From: Corythucha ciliata | Taxonomy: Eukaryota; Arthropoda; Insecta; Hemiptera; Tingidae | DNA: 64,000 nucleotides | Assembly (NCBI GenBank): GCA_038030265.1 | Contig: CM075943.1 | Coordinates: forward strand, 2,976,001-3,040,000 | Direction of reading: 5' to 3' | In this document: in pieces, positions 55,156 through 64,000 of the stretch | Layout: the number at the start of each line of letters is the position of its first letter | Numbering within the stretch: the stretch's first letter is position 1 | Notes under the pieces: generated by a model | What the model saw: only the letters and a program-made list of their open reading frames with translations | What the model was told of the DNA's origin: nothing | Database searches by the model: none | Program-made: the position numbers and the translations under genes

Positions 55156-56389
55156 GTATTCTTTCGAGCCTATTAAAAATCAAGTTTTCTCCATGAATTG
55201 CATGTAATTAACAGTCCACTTGTTTTAAATTGTTTACTACCATTTCGGTTTTTTTTTGTGTTTTTTTGCCCCCTTTTTCTAGTACGGGCCCAAATGCGAG
55301 AGAAACGGGTCTTGCCGCGTGCCTCCTGTTATAGACTGTTCGGGTTTTTTATTTTATTTTTTAGAGATGAACATAAATATACTTGTATAATTGGTGGTTA
55401 AATTGTTTTTTTTTTTGGTTTTTTTTTTTTTGCGTATGAATTAGCACTTGTGTCGAAGGGTCCTACCTAATTGTTACCTGTTAAGACTTGGAGAAAAATT
55501 GTCACGCACGTTTTACAGATACGGGATGGGAGTTTACCTGGTAACTTTGTGCGCATTAGATAAGCCGGTTTGATGAGTTTAACAATGCCCCTACGAGGTC
55601 CAGCTGTAAGTTTAGATTCATTGATTGCATCATGCTTAGAGTTTTAATTAATCATGCATTTCACTAATAATGACACCTTGTTGTGTATAAGTACTCTTCT
55701 ATAATTAGAAAGTTTTCAAGTGCATCTGCTTTGGTTAAAAAAACAAATTCAGTCCGCTTTTAAAATTTTACAAGCTTCAATTCCTTCGTTGTTGCCTCGA
55801 GCGACTAAAGACATTGGCCGCACCCGCACAGACGTATACTGTAGAGAAGATCTGAACGGAGTTATGAGATACGTGGGGCACGCTCTTATATCCCGTTGTT
55901 TGTGACAGAAACATTATTATTATCCCCACCTCATCCCTTGAAAAATGTAAATGAACAAAATTGTAAATTTTTCTTGCGTTCGTGTTTACGTCGCCTTGGC
56001 TATGCACAGTCTGAACCACCTTGTACTCTATTTTCAGGCAACGCCTAGAGCTTTTGAGACCTAGGAAATGCACATGCAAAAAAGTAGACAACAAAAAAAA
56101 AAACTGCTGTCGGTGGTGAGGGAGGGGGCTCAGAACTTTCTAATCCTGTCAGGAAGTTTCAAAATATGGAAAATTTATCACAATATCCTGGGCTTAAATC
56201 GACGGGAGTCCCATGGAAGTTTTTTGTTGATCACTATCGTTTTTATTTTTACAAAGTTGTTGTTTCAATGTCACTTCATTGAGTTTACTGTAGAAAACAA
56301 ACTGCTGATTTGTTGGTTTAACTCTGATAAGGGTTCAAAAATCAGCTCACGATGCTCAGGAGCTTATTAGGGTGAAAGCAGATGGAAAA
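55156..56389. other. gene-free stretch
   Basis: T-rich tracts near 55250-55270 and 55410-55430. Frames at 55720-56370 show no domain features. Confidence 0.4.
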
Positions 56390-56885
56390 TGGTGGGGATT
56401 GGTGAATATTGGTGGGGGGGTGGTCGGATGACGATTGCCCGGTGTTGCAGGGTGCAGTGAGTAGAATCCAGAAACCGCAGTCGTAGATCACTTTCTTGGC
56501 GGAGTCTAGAGCATTTATGATGTGAATTGGAGGGCCTGCAACTGCCACTGCGGTATCATCCGCAAAACTGGTGGATCGTCGCACAAGGGGGGGGGTCTAG
56601 GTACGTCATTGACGTATATCGAGAATAAAAGTGGCCCCAAGACTGACCCCTGAGGCATGCCGTGGACAATTTGAATAGGTTTAGACCTATTATGGTCCAC
56701 CTTCACGATTTGACTTCTGCTAGCGAGATATGACTTCATTAACTCCATATGGAATACCTCGTATGCCACAGCCGGCCAACTTCTGAAGCAGGACACTGTG
56801 ACTTAACGTGTCAAAAAACTTTTGACAAATCACAGAAGGCGACTCCGGTGACTTCCTTTTTCCTTCCCTTAATTGTGCACTTCGC
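56390..56885 (-). pseudogene. LINE RT fragment
   Basis: On -: [20 protein letters not shown] (a variant of the D-x-x-KAFD block), [33 protein letters not shown], then after a frameshift [13 protein letters not shown] with the catalytic FADD, and [10 protein letters not shown]. This differs from the other LINEs here, with a CR1/Jockey-group look. Both ends are missing. Type 3 repeats begin directly upstream. Confidence 0.8.
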
Positions 56886-56919
56886 TCCACTAAAAATGGC
56901 TTGACAGTCAATTAGCTAC

Positions 56920-57590
56920 CTAAAAAATAGTCAAACCAGCTAAATCGCCATAAAAACGGCTTATCTGGCAATACTCGTTGGCTAAATTGGCTAAACTGAC
57001 GTGCAGCCATGAAAATGACTGAAAAGGCCACGGTTCCCTCCCATGAAAATGGCTGAAGGCTAAAACTGATAATATATGTGCGCACCCTAAAATTGACTAA
57101 ACTGACGAAAAAATGCGCATTCACGCGCCAAGAATGGCCAAATTGATCATTCGCGCCCTTGACTTGACGGACTATTTGGCACCATAAAAATGGCAAAACT
57201 GACGATTCGCGTTTGAACAAGGCTAAACTGTCTGATGGCCAAACTGATTTTAGGAGCCCTAGACATTTAACAACTGACGATTCGTGGCCTTGAAATACCT
57301 AAAAAAGGTGATTCCTGCTATTGAAAAATGTCTGAATAGACCGTTCGCACGCCAAAAAATGGCCAAACTGGCCTCCCTTGCTTATAGAGGCTTGACGTAT
57401 TATTCGCTCTCCATAAATGACAAAACTGTAAATCATTTGCGCCGTGCAGATGGCATAATGGACGATTCTCGCCATTAAAATGCCCAATTCCATACCTGAT
57501 GACTTGCTGCGCCGAAAACAATGGGCAAACTGATCATTTGTGCCCTGAAATCGATGAATTGACCATTAACACCGCAGTCGTTCCTCCATG
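56920..57590. repeat. type 3 minisatellite array
   Basis: About twenty units near 30 bp, core CCAAACTGACCATTCG, same as 14240-15190. A G-run terminus-like segment follows at 57630-57650. Confidence 0.8.
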
Positions 57591-57624
57591 GAGTAGGACC
57601 GCCTTCACCGTACAAACTGTGATT

Positions 57625-58250
57625 GACTCGGCGGATGGGGGGGGGGGACCATTGGTAGAGCGAGAATCTGTGCTGCTCAGACTCGCTGCTAAAAAAAAAA
57701 AGTGCTTATTGTCGGCTGAAATTAAGAGAAAAACGCTCATTCAATGCTAAACAGGCCAAAAAAAAGCGCTGATTCACGGTTGAACTTTGGAAACGGCACT
57801 AATTCTCGCCTTAATTAGAGAAAAGGCGTTCTTTGGGGGCTAAAATTGAGAAAAACGCTAGTTCGCGGCTCAAAATTTAGATAAATTGCTACAATTTTGT
57901 GACAACAAAGATTGGAAAAAGGCGCTAATTCACCGTTGAAATTGAGAAAACATAAATTCGCGGAGAAAATTTCGGAGTGTTTTGGATCCTTCAAAAGCCA
58001 ATTTCGTGTTCTGGATCCTCCTGGAGCCAATTTCATGTTTTGGGTCCTACAAAGGCAAATTTTGTGTTTTGGCTCCTTCAAAACCCAATTTCGTGTTTTG
58101 GCGTCTTCAAAAGCCAATTTCATGTTTGGGGTAAAATTTCGCGGGTAAAATAGAGAAAACAGTGCAAAATTCTCGGTTAAAACGGAGAAAACCGCGAATT
58201 CGCAGCAAAAATGTCATAAACTTTAATTTTAACGGATTTCCACGATCCTA
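57625..58250. repeat. mixed type 1 and type 4 arrays
   Basis: CGGATGGGGGGGGGGACC at 57630 resembles an element end. Type 1 forward units run 57690-57960, about five type 4 units 57975-58135, then type 1 again to 58250. Adjacency of types 1 and 4 also occurs at 50715. Confidence 0.75.
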
Positions 58251-58281
58251 ATTTTTTTTGTTTAACGCTCAATTTTTACAG

Positions 58282-58482
58282 AAAGGCAGCCTTGTCTGGG
58301 GTGGTGAGTGCGGTGGAAGCGGCGGCGGTGCAGTCGCAACCAATAGCCGGTGCGGTGGCGGTTCTGGACCGCAGCAAGGCCAACTCGTCCATTGGATGTC
58401 GGCAGTTATGGCCGAACATATGAACACTGTTGCGGCCCACGACTCGGTCCCACCGCATCACTACATGTGGAATGGCGTTGAG
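58282..58482 (+). CDS. internal exon of a host gene, function unknown
   Basis: Acceptor CAATTTTTACAG before 58282 and donor GAG|GTAAGT after 58482. The exon is 201 nt, starts and ends in phase 0, and encodes 67 residues without a stop. The first half is Gly-rich with scattered Cys. The second half, LVHWMSAVMAEHMNTVAAHD and then PPHHYMWNGVE, is compact and looks conserved. GC content is clearly higher than the surrounding repeats. I do not recognise the protein. It is the best evidence that the region lies in a plus-strand host gene with very long, transposon-filled introns. Confidence 0.65.
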
Positions 58483-60187
58483 GTAAGTTTTTTTCCTTTA
58501 TTTTTCGCCGGAAAGGTTTAAATTCTAATTAAATTTCATTCAAAAATCGATTCTTATGGATGGGGATTTGTCACTAAAAAGTCTTAGCGAAGCAATCGTT
58601 GCGACAGTTTTAGCTTGACCTCTGAGAAAGAAATTCCTTATTTACGGAAACCTGTCGATCCGTTAAAAAGACAAGGGTTTTTTTGACCAATTCTTTCCTT
58701 TTATTTCTTCTTCACACCTCTCTTTTTAGCTTCGTCCTGAGTGACCTCGCCAAGATCCTTCAGTCCGCCAAATTCTACTGTTTTTCATGCTTCTGTATAC
58801 GCTAAATGGTTTCATTTAAATAATCGAACTCTGAAATTAGCCCGTTCTTCGATAGATTTTAAATTCTAGATGCTACGAAGTTAAAAAAAGAACGTTAGAC
58901 AAATTTAGGGCAATCCGGTTTCATGTACGATAATTAGAGAGGGAAGTTATTAGTCGTAGGGGTAGTAGAGCATTAACATGCACAAAGTCATGGAGGAGTC
59001 GACCATCGACCTTAATCTTCTCCTCTCCATACAGTGGGAAAGATGAGTCTCTAGGGTGAGGAACTAGTTTTTTTTTCTGTCCCTCCCCCCCCCACCATTC
59101 CTCACACACATGAGTCCTTTTCTTTATTTCTTCTAATGAATGAATTCTTTTTTTCTTGTAGTAATAGAGTGTAAATAAAAACACAGGCTGCCCCTGGGAG
59201 TCCCACGGTTCTTCCTACAGTATTGTCTCTTGAAAACTTCGAGAGGGTTAACTATGCAAATTATCCACGTTTTTTTTTTTGTCTCTTACAATAAAAGAGA
59301 GCCACCCCTTTTTTTTTATGTGCCTGTATGTTTTTACTTAATGGGGTGGGATCCGCGGTTCTGCTTTGCATAGTGGGTTTTTTGTCTTTTCTATGCGCCT
59401 CTGTGTCTGTGAGAAACACTGCTCCGGTATGACTATAACCCCGAATATTAACGAATTAAGTGTCTTCTTCTTCTTCTTTTTCCTTTCTTTCACTCCAGAC
59501 GTTAATATGTAAACTAGAATAGATACGCTAAATTACCTCTCCTAATCAAGTTCTTTTATTTATTTTTTTGAGCATCTCCACCCCACGGAATGAGTTTTTT
59601 TTTTCTATACGTTGAAACGGTCTTGTGGAGCCCGTGGGGGTACAATCCATGTTTTTTCTGGTCCTCTTCCTTTTTATTATTATTATTTTATTCTCTCTAG
59701 CGCTGTTTTTGTTTCATTCAAAAAGCTCTCCCAATTCTTCCGAGTTATTTAAATATCTGTTGAAGCAGAGTCCTCCCCCCCCCCCTCCTATCGTGACCTT
59801 TTGTGGACGCACAGTTTTAACAACTGTTAAACCCGTGGACAAAAGTTAAAACGTAAAAACAACAAAAAAACACTTGCATGAAACTTACCGTGCGTGTATT
59901 TGGCTCTATACCGTCGATAACTGTTTTTAAAAAATGATGTCCTCCTTCCTTTCAAACGCTGCGAAGTGCCGATGCCGCGGTCCCAGCACGCGCGGAGTGC
60001 CAAGAATGTCGACTCGTTACTTCGAGGTTTGCTGATCGGCTGCACAATTGTGCACCTTTTTTTTTGTTAATAATTTGAGGCACGATGCAATACTTGTCCT
60101 AAAGTTCTGATGCACATTGAGTGGTCCCATGCCTAAATGTGTATTGGAATCACGCAGGCCTTCACGCCACATGTCACGTATTATACC
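58483..60187. other. intron-like, gene-free stretch
   Basis: Follows the donor site. Pyrimidine-rich, with C-runs near 59088 and 59777 and many T-runs. No coding block. Confidence 0.45.
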
Positions 60188-60529
60188 TAGGGTGACCAGA
60201 GGTCCTTCTTTTGGAAGCTCATGGTCCTGTGTGCCTGTGCTTTTCTCGAAACGGCCCTAAAAGGTACTTCTTTCAAAACAGGGTACTTCCTTGAAAGCCT
60301 GAAGGACCTCGTGAAGAAAAATAGTCTGTCACCGAAATTATAATAGTCCGGGAGCCCACCGTATCCGGGTGCCATTTGATCGTGTCTGGAACCTGGCACA
60401 GGACGGTTTTTTTATGATCCAGGAGATGACACTTCTGACATCGCCAGACATTGTGGGTGGGACAGAGGGTCCCACACCAGAGCAAGCTGCAGGCGAACAC
60501 CCCTTTGGGCTTCTCCTACACCGTTTTTG
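60188..60529. mobile_element. possible hAT-type terminus and unknown frame
   Basis: TAGGGTGACCAGAGGTCC at 60188 is the style of terminus seen in several hAT families. The frame that follows from 60369 (RVWNLAQDGFFMIQEM) is unrecognised and runs into type 4 repeats. Confidence 0.35.
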
Positions 60530-62405
60530 GATTCTCCGGAAGCCAATTTCGTGTTTCGGCTCTTTCGAACCCCAATTTTTTGTATTCGCTCCCCAAAATG
60601 CCAATTTCGTGTTTTGGCTCGGACTACAAAGCAAATTTCGTGTTTTGACCCCTTCAAAAGCCAATTTCATGCTATGGCTCTTTCGAAAGCCAATTTCATG
60701 TTTTGGATCCTTCAAAAGCCAATTTCGTGTTTTGGATCCTCCTGGAGCCAATTTCGTGTATTGGCCCCTTCAAAAGCCGATTTCATGTTTTGGCCCCTTC
60801 AAAAGCCAATTTTGTGTTTTTCATGTTTTGGGTCCTACAAAAGCAAATTTCGTGTTTTGGCTCCTTCAAATCCCAATTTCGTGTTTTGGCGTCTTCAAAA
60901 GCCAATTCATGCTTGGGATCCTTCAAAAGCCAATTTTGTGTTTTTGCTCCTTCCTATTCATATTTCGTGCTTTTGATCCTTCAAAAATAAATTTCGTGTT
61001 TTGGCGTCTTTAAAAGCCAATTTCATGTTTGGGATCCTTCAAAAGTCAATTTCGTGTTTTTAGATCCTCCTGAAGGCAATTTCGTGTTTTTGCCCCTTCA
61101 AAAGCCAATTTCATGTTTTGGATCCTCCTGGAGCCAATTTCGTGTTTTGGCCCCTTCAAAAGCCAATTTTGTGTTTTTCGTGTTTTGGGTCCTACAAAAG
61201 CAAATTTCGTGTTTTGGCTCCTTTAAATCCCAATTTCGTGTTTTGGCGTCTTCAAAAGCCAATTTCATGTTTGAGATCCTTCAAAAGCCAATTTTGTGTT
61301 TTGGGTCCTTCCAGTCCATATTTACGGCTTTTGATCCTTCAAAAGCCGTTTTCGTGTTTTTAGATCCTCCTGAAGGCAATTTCGTGTTTTGGCTCTTTCA
61401 AAAGCCAATTTCATGTTTGGGATCCTTCAAAAGCCAATTTTGTGTTTTTGCTTCTTCCAATGCATATTTCGTGCTTTTGATCCTTCAAGACCAAATTTCT
61501 TGTTTTGGATCCTTCAAAAGCCACCAATTTCGTGCTTTTGATCCTTCAAAACAAAATTTCGTGTTTTGGCCCCTTCAAAAGCCAATTTCATGTTTGGGAT
61601 CCTTCAAAAGTCAATTTCGTGTTTTGGCGTCTTTAAAAGCCAATTTCATGTTTGGGATCCTTCAAAAGTAAATTTCGTGTTTTTAGATCCTCCTGAAGGC
61701 AATTTCGTGTTTCGGCTATACCAAATGCCAATTTTGCGTTTTGGATCCTTCAAAAGCCAATTTCGTGTTTTTGCCCCTTCAAAAGCCAATTTCGTGTTTT
61801 GGATCCTGCAGGAGCCAATTTCATGTTTTGGCCCCTTCAAAAGCCGACTTCATGTTTTGGCCCCTTCAAAAGCCAATTTTGTGTTTTTCATGTTTTGGGT
61901 CCTACAAAAGCAAATTTCGTGTTTTGGCTCCTTCAAATCCCAATTTCGTGTTTTGGCGTCTTCAAAAGCCAATTTCATGTTTGAGATCCTTCAAAAGCCA
62001 ATTTTGTGTTTTTGCTCCTTCCAATGCATATTTCGTGCTTTTGATCCTTCAAATCCAAATTTTGTGTTTTGGACCCTTCAAATGCCAATTTCTTGTTTTG
62101 GATCCTCATGGAGCCAATTTCGTGTTTTGGCTAAACCAAATGTAAATTTTGCGTTTTGGCTCCTTCAAAAGCCAATTTCATGTTTTGGCTCTTTCAAAAG
62201 CCAATTTTGTGTTTTTGCTCCTTCCAATGCATGTTTCGTGCTTTTGATCCTTCAAAACCAAATTTCGTGTTTTGGATCCTTCAAAAGCCACCAATTTCGT
62301 GCTTTTGATCCTTCAAAACCAAATTTCGTGTTTTGGCCCCTTCAAAAGCCAATTTCATGTTTGGGATCCTTCAAAAGCCAATTTCATGTTTGGGATCCTT
62401 CAAAA
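60530..62405. repeat. long type 4 minisatellite array
   Basis: About sixty-three units, mostly 29-30 bp with some 27-33 bp variants, core AAAGCCAATTTCGTGTTTTG. Variants alternate in spacer (GGATCC, GGCTCC, GGCCCC, GGCGTC), giving a higher-order order such as the repeated GGTCCTACAAAAGC - GGCTCC - GGCGTC blocks at 60830, 61190 and 61907. The long open frames here, up to 283 codons, are by-products of the period. Confidence 0.9.
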
Positions 62406-64000
62406 GGCACGATGTGAGACCTTCCTTCATCTCGCTCAGTGCGATCTGAGCAGTGCTAACGCGTGGAGATCTGCCTTGACGTCGGCTCGTAGGGAGTACC
62501 GGCGGAGTCTCAGGCAAGCTAAGATCAAATATAATGACGACCTAATAATGAATTCAGTCAACACGTCTCAAACAGCCTGGAAACTGATACGTGATGAACT
62601 AAAGAGCTCTTGCCACAACTCCGAGGGAACTGATGGAGCCGGGCTGACCGCCGACGGTTTCAATTCTTATTTTATTAACTGTGCTGCTCGTCCCTCTGGC
62701 GAGGTTCCGGAGTCACCCGATCCCCCCAATAGCCAGATCAATTTGAATGGCTTGGACGACGGTTTTGATATAGGCGAATTCTCTGTGGAAGAGGTTCATT
62801 CGGCCATTCACAAGTTAAAAGCGAATAACTCGATTGACGCCTATGGACTGACTGGGAACGTGTTAAAACACGTTGCTGGGCAAATTGCAGAGCCCCTGTG
62901 CCATGTATTTAATAACTTTGTACGTCTTGGTAGCGTGCCACCGTCGTTTAAACTCGCTCGGGTTATCCCAGTTCCAAAGAAGGGTAAAAAGGATTATGGG
63001 GACTATCGGCCGATTGCCATTGAGAGTGTTCTACCGATTGGGTCTTCGAGTTTCTGGTTGGTGAACGTCTTTCGGCGTTTTTGGAATCTTCCGCAATTTT
63101 GTCGGATTGGAGCACCACCACGGCTGCTCTTGATCTGTTGCGGCGGTGTCTTCGGGGTCTGGAAAATAAAGAGAAGGTCTCTTTGCGTCTCTTTGACCTT
63201 TCTCGCGCATTTGACTCCATAAACCTTGATGTTCTGAGAACAAAGCTGCACATCCTTGGGGTGGGTGATTCAACTGTACAGTTGATAATGTCACTTATTT
63301 CTGGCTGGAGTCAGTATGTCAGCTATGGCGGTGACATGTCCGAAATTCTCCCCACATTCGACATTGGAGTCAAGCAGGGCACTATTCTCGGCCCGTTACT
63401 CTTCATTATATACATTAATGATTTGCCGTTGCACATCGCTAAGCATGGAATTCAGCCATACCTTTACGCCGATGATCTGACAGTCATTTGCTCTAGTTGC
63501 TCGATGGGCTCTACATTGGAATTGGTTACCGGGGCTTCATCATGCGTGGAAGAATGGTGCCAGATAAATCACCTTGTCCTTAACTCCACGAAGACGCAGG
63601 ATCTCACATTCGGGCTGTCCTCCAGCAGTGCCGACTCTCGAAGCGTTAATTTCCTGGGAATTGAGTTCGACACTCGTCTCTCTTGGGAGCCACACATCGA
63701 CGCGTTGTGCTCTAAACTTGCGAAATCCTTATTTGTAGTGCGACGATTGTCTTATTCTGTTTCGTCTTGGATTCTCCGCACTGTGTATTTCTCCCTTTTT
63801 CATTCAAGGATGTCTTATGGAATAATAGTCTGGGGAAATTCGCCGCATGCACTGAGAGTGTTCAAAGCTCAAAAAAAGGCTATCCGACTTCTTGCTCGGA
63901 AGCCCCCCCCCCTCGAACTCCTTGCCGAGCTCTCTTTAAAAGCAAGGTATTCTTACCTTTTATGGGGCATTGATCTTGGAGGTTCTGTCCTACACACACC
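62405..64000 (+). pseudogene. 5'-truncated LINE ORF2 with intact-looking RT, runs off the window
   Basis: It begins abruptly after type 4 repeats with LAQCDLSSANAWRSALTSAR (pre-RT) and ARVIPVPKKGKKDYGDYRPI (RT blocks 1-2). Near 63030 a small insertion shifts the frame. From about 63042 one frame is open to the window end: VFEFLVGERLSAFLESSAIL, LFDLSRAFDSINLDVL, GVKQGTILGPLLFIIYINDL, LYADDLTVICSS and FLGIEFDTRLSWEPHID, with the thumb SLFHSRMSYGIIVWGN. All RT catalytic motifs are present. The same family is split at 15932-19385. The endonuclease is missing and the 3' end lies beyond the window. Confidence 0.85.

Noticed and set aside
60369..62417. Long open frames (up to 283 codons) with FGSFKSQF-like repeated peptides
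   Set aside because: They follow the type 4 minisatellite, are open in two or three overlapping frames at once, change frame with each odd-length unit and run unchanged into a LINE frame. No protein is supported.

Overview
This window is eukaryotic nuclear DNA from an invertebrate animal, most likely an arthropod; I cannot name the species. The reasons are BEL/Pao, Ty3-like, Jockey-like and I-like retroelements side by side, TTAA-flanked MITEs, small GT-AG introns of 66-120 bp inside transposon genes, and no prokaryotic operon structure. It is a transposon graveyard. I see no rRNA, tRNA or CRISPR array. Host coding sequence is limited to one convincing exon (58282-58482, +) and two weaker exon candidates (8128-8166 and 38619-38775, both +), so the window may lie largely in introns of a plus-strand gene. 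Boundaries quoted for degenerate features are accurate to a few bases at best.

Layout. 264-640: Ty3 RT/RNase H relic. 993-4984: a roughly 4.0-kb unit bounded by a 16-bp inverted repeat, with a THAP relic on + and a three-exon SWIM/YqaJ nuclease-family gene on -. 8257-11552: a Jockey-type LINE on - apparently split by a transposon carrying a DUF4806 gene (-) and a transposase relic (+). 12379-14117: two MITEs. 15932-19385: one LINE cut in two by a 2.2-kb minisatellite-cored element. 21928-25769: a LINE with an inverted 5' half, poly(A) and a 12-bp target-site duplication, sitting in the end of another element. 28735-30600: decayed TE gene. 32808-35671: minisatellite-cored element with an 8-bp duplication. 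35740-38252: BEL/Pao pol relic with a 763-bp tandem duplication. 39415-39830: deleted copy of the LINE at 21.9 kb. 44500-47153: Jockey LINE lacking its endonuclease and its catalytic FADD box. 52057-54216: second copy of the 2.2-kb element. 54941-55143: 203-bp unit with a hammerhead-like motif. 56390-56885 and 62405-64000: two further LINE RTs, the last still open for about 960 bp at the window edge.

The dominant feature is a set of degenerate minisatellites, all with units near 29-30 bp, covering roughly 20 kb. Type 1 (core AATTCGCGGCTAAAATTG followed by an A-tract) is commonest and occurs in both orientations. Type 2 has core AAATCGTCAGTTTTGGG, type 3 CCAAACTGACCATTCG, type 4 AAAGCCAATTTCGTGTTTTG and type 5 CAATTTCGTGGGTTTGGC. 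Several arrays lie inside elements whose ends start CAGTGGCGG or similar and carry G/C-tract hairpins, like hAT-type non-autonomous elements. My main hypothesis is that the minisatellites spread as the cores of such mobile elements and then expanded by duplications of whole numbers of units.
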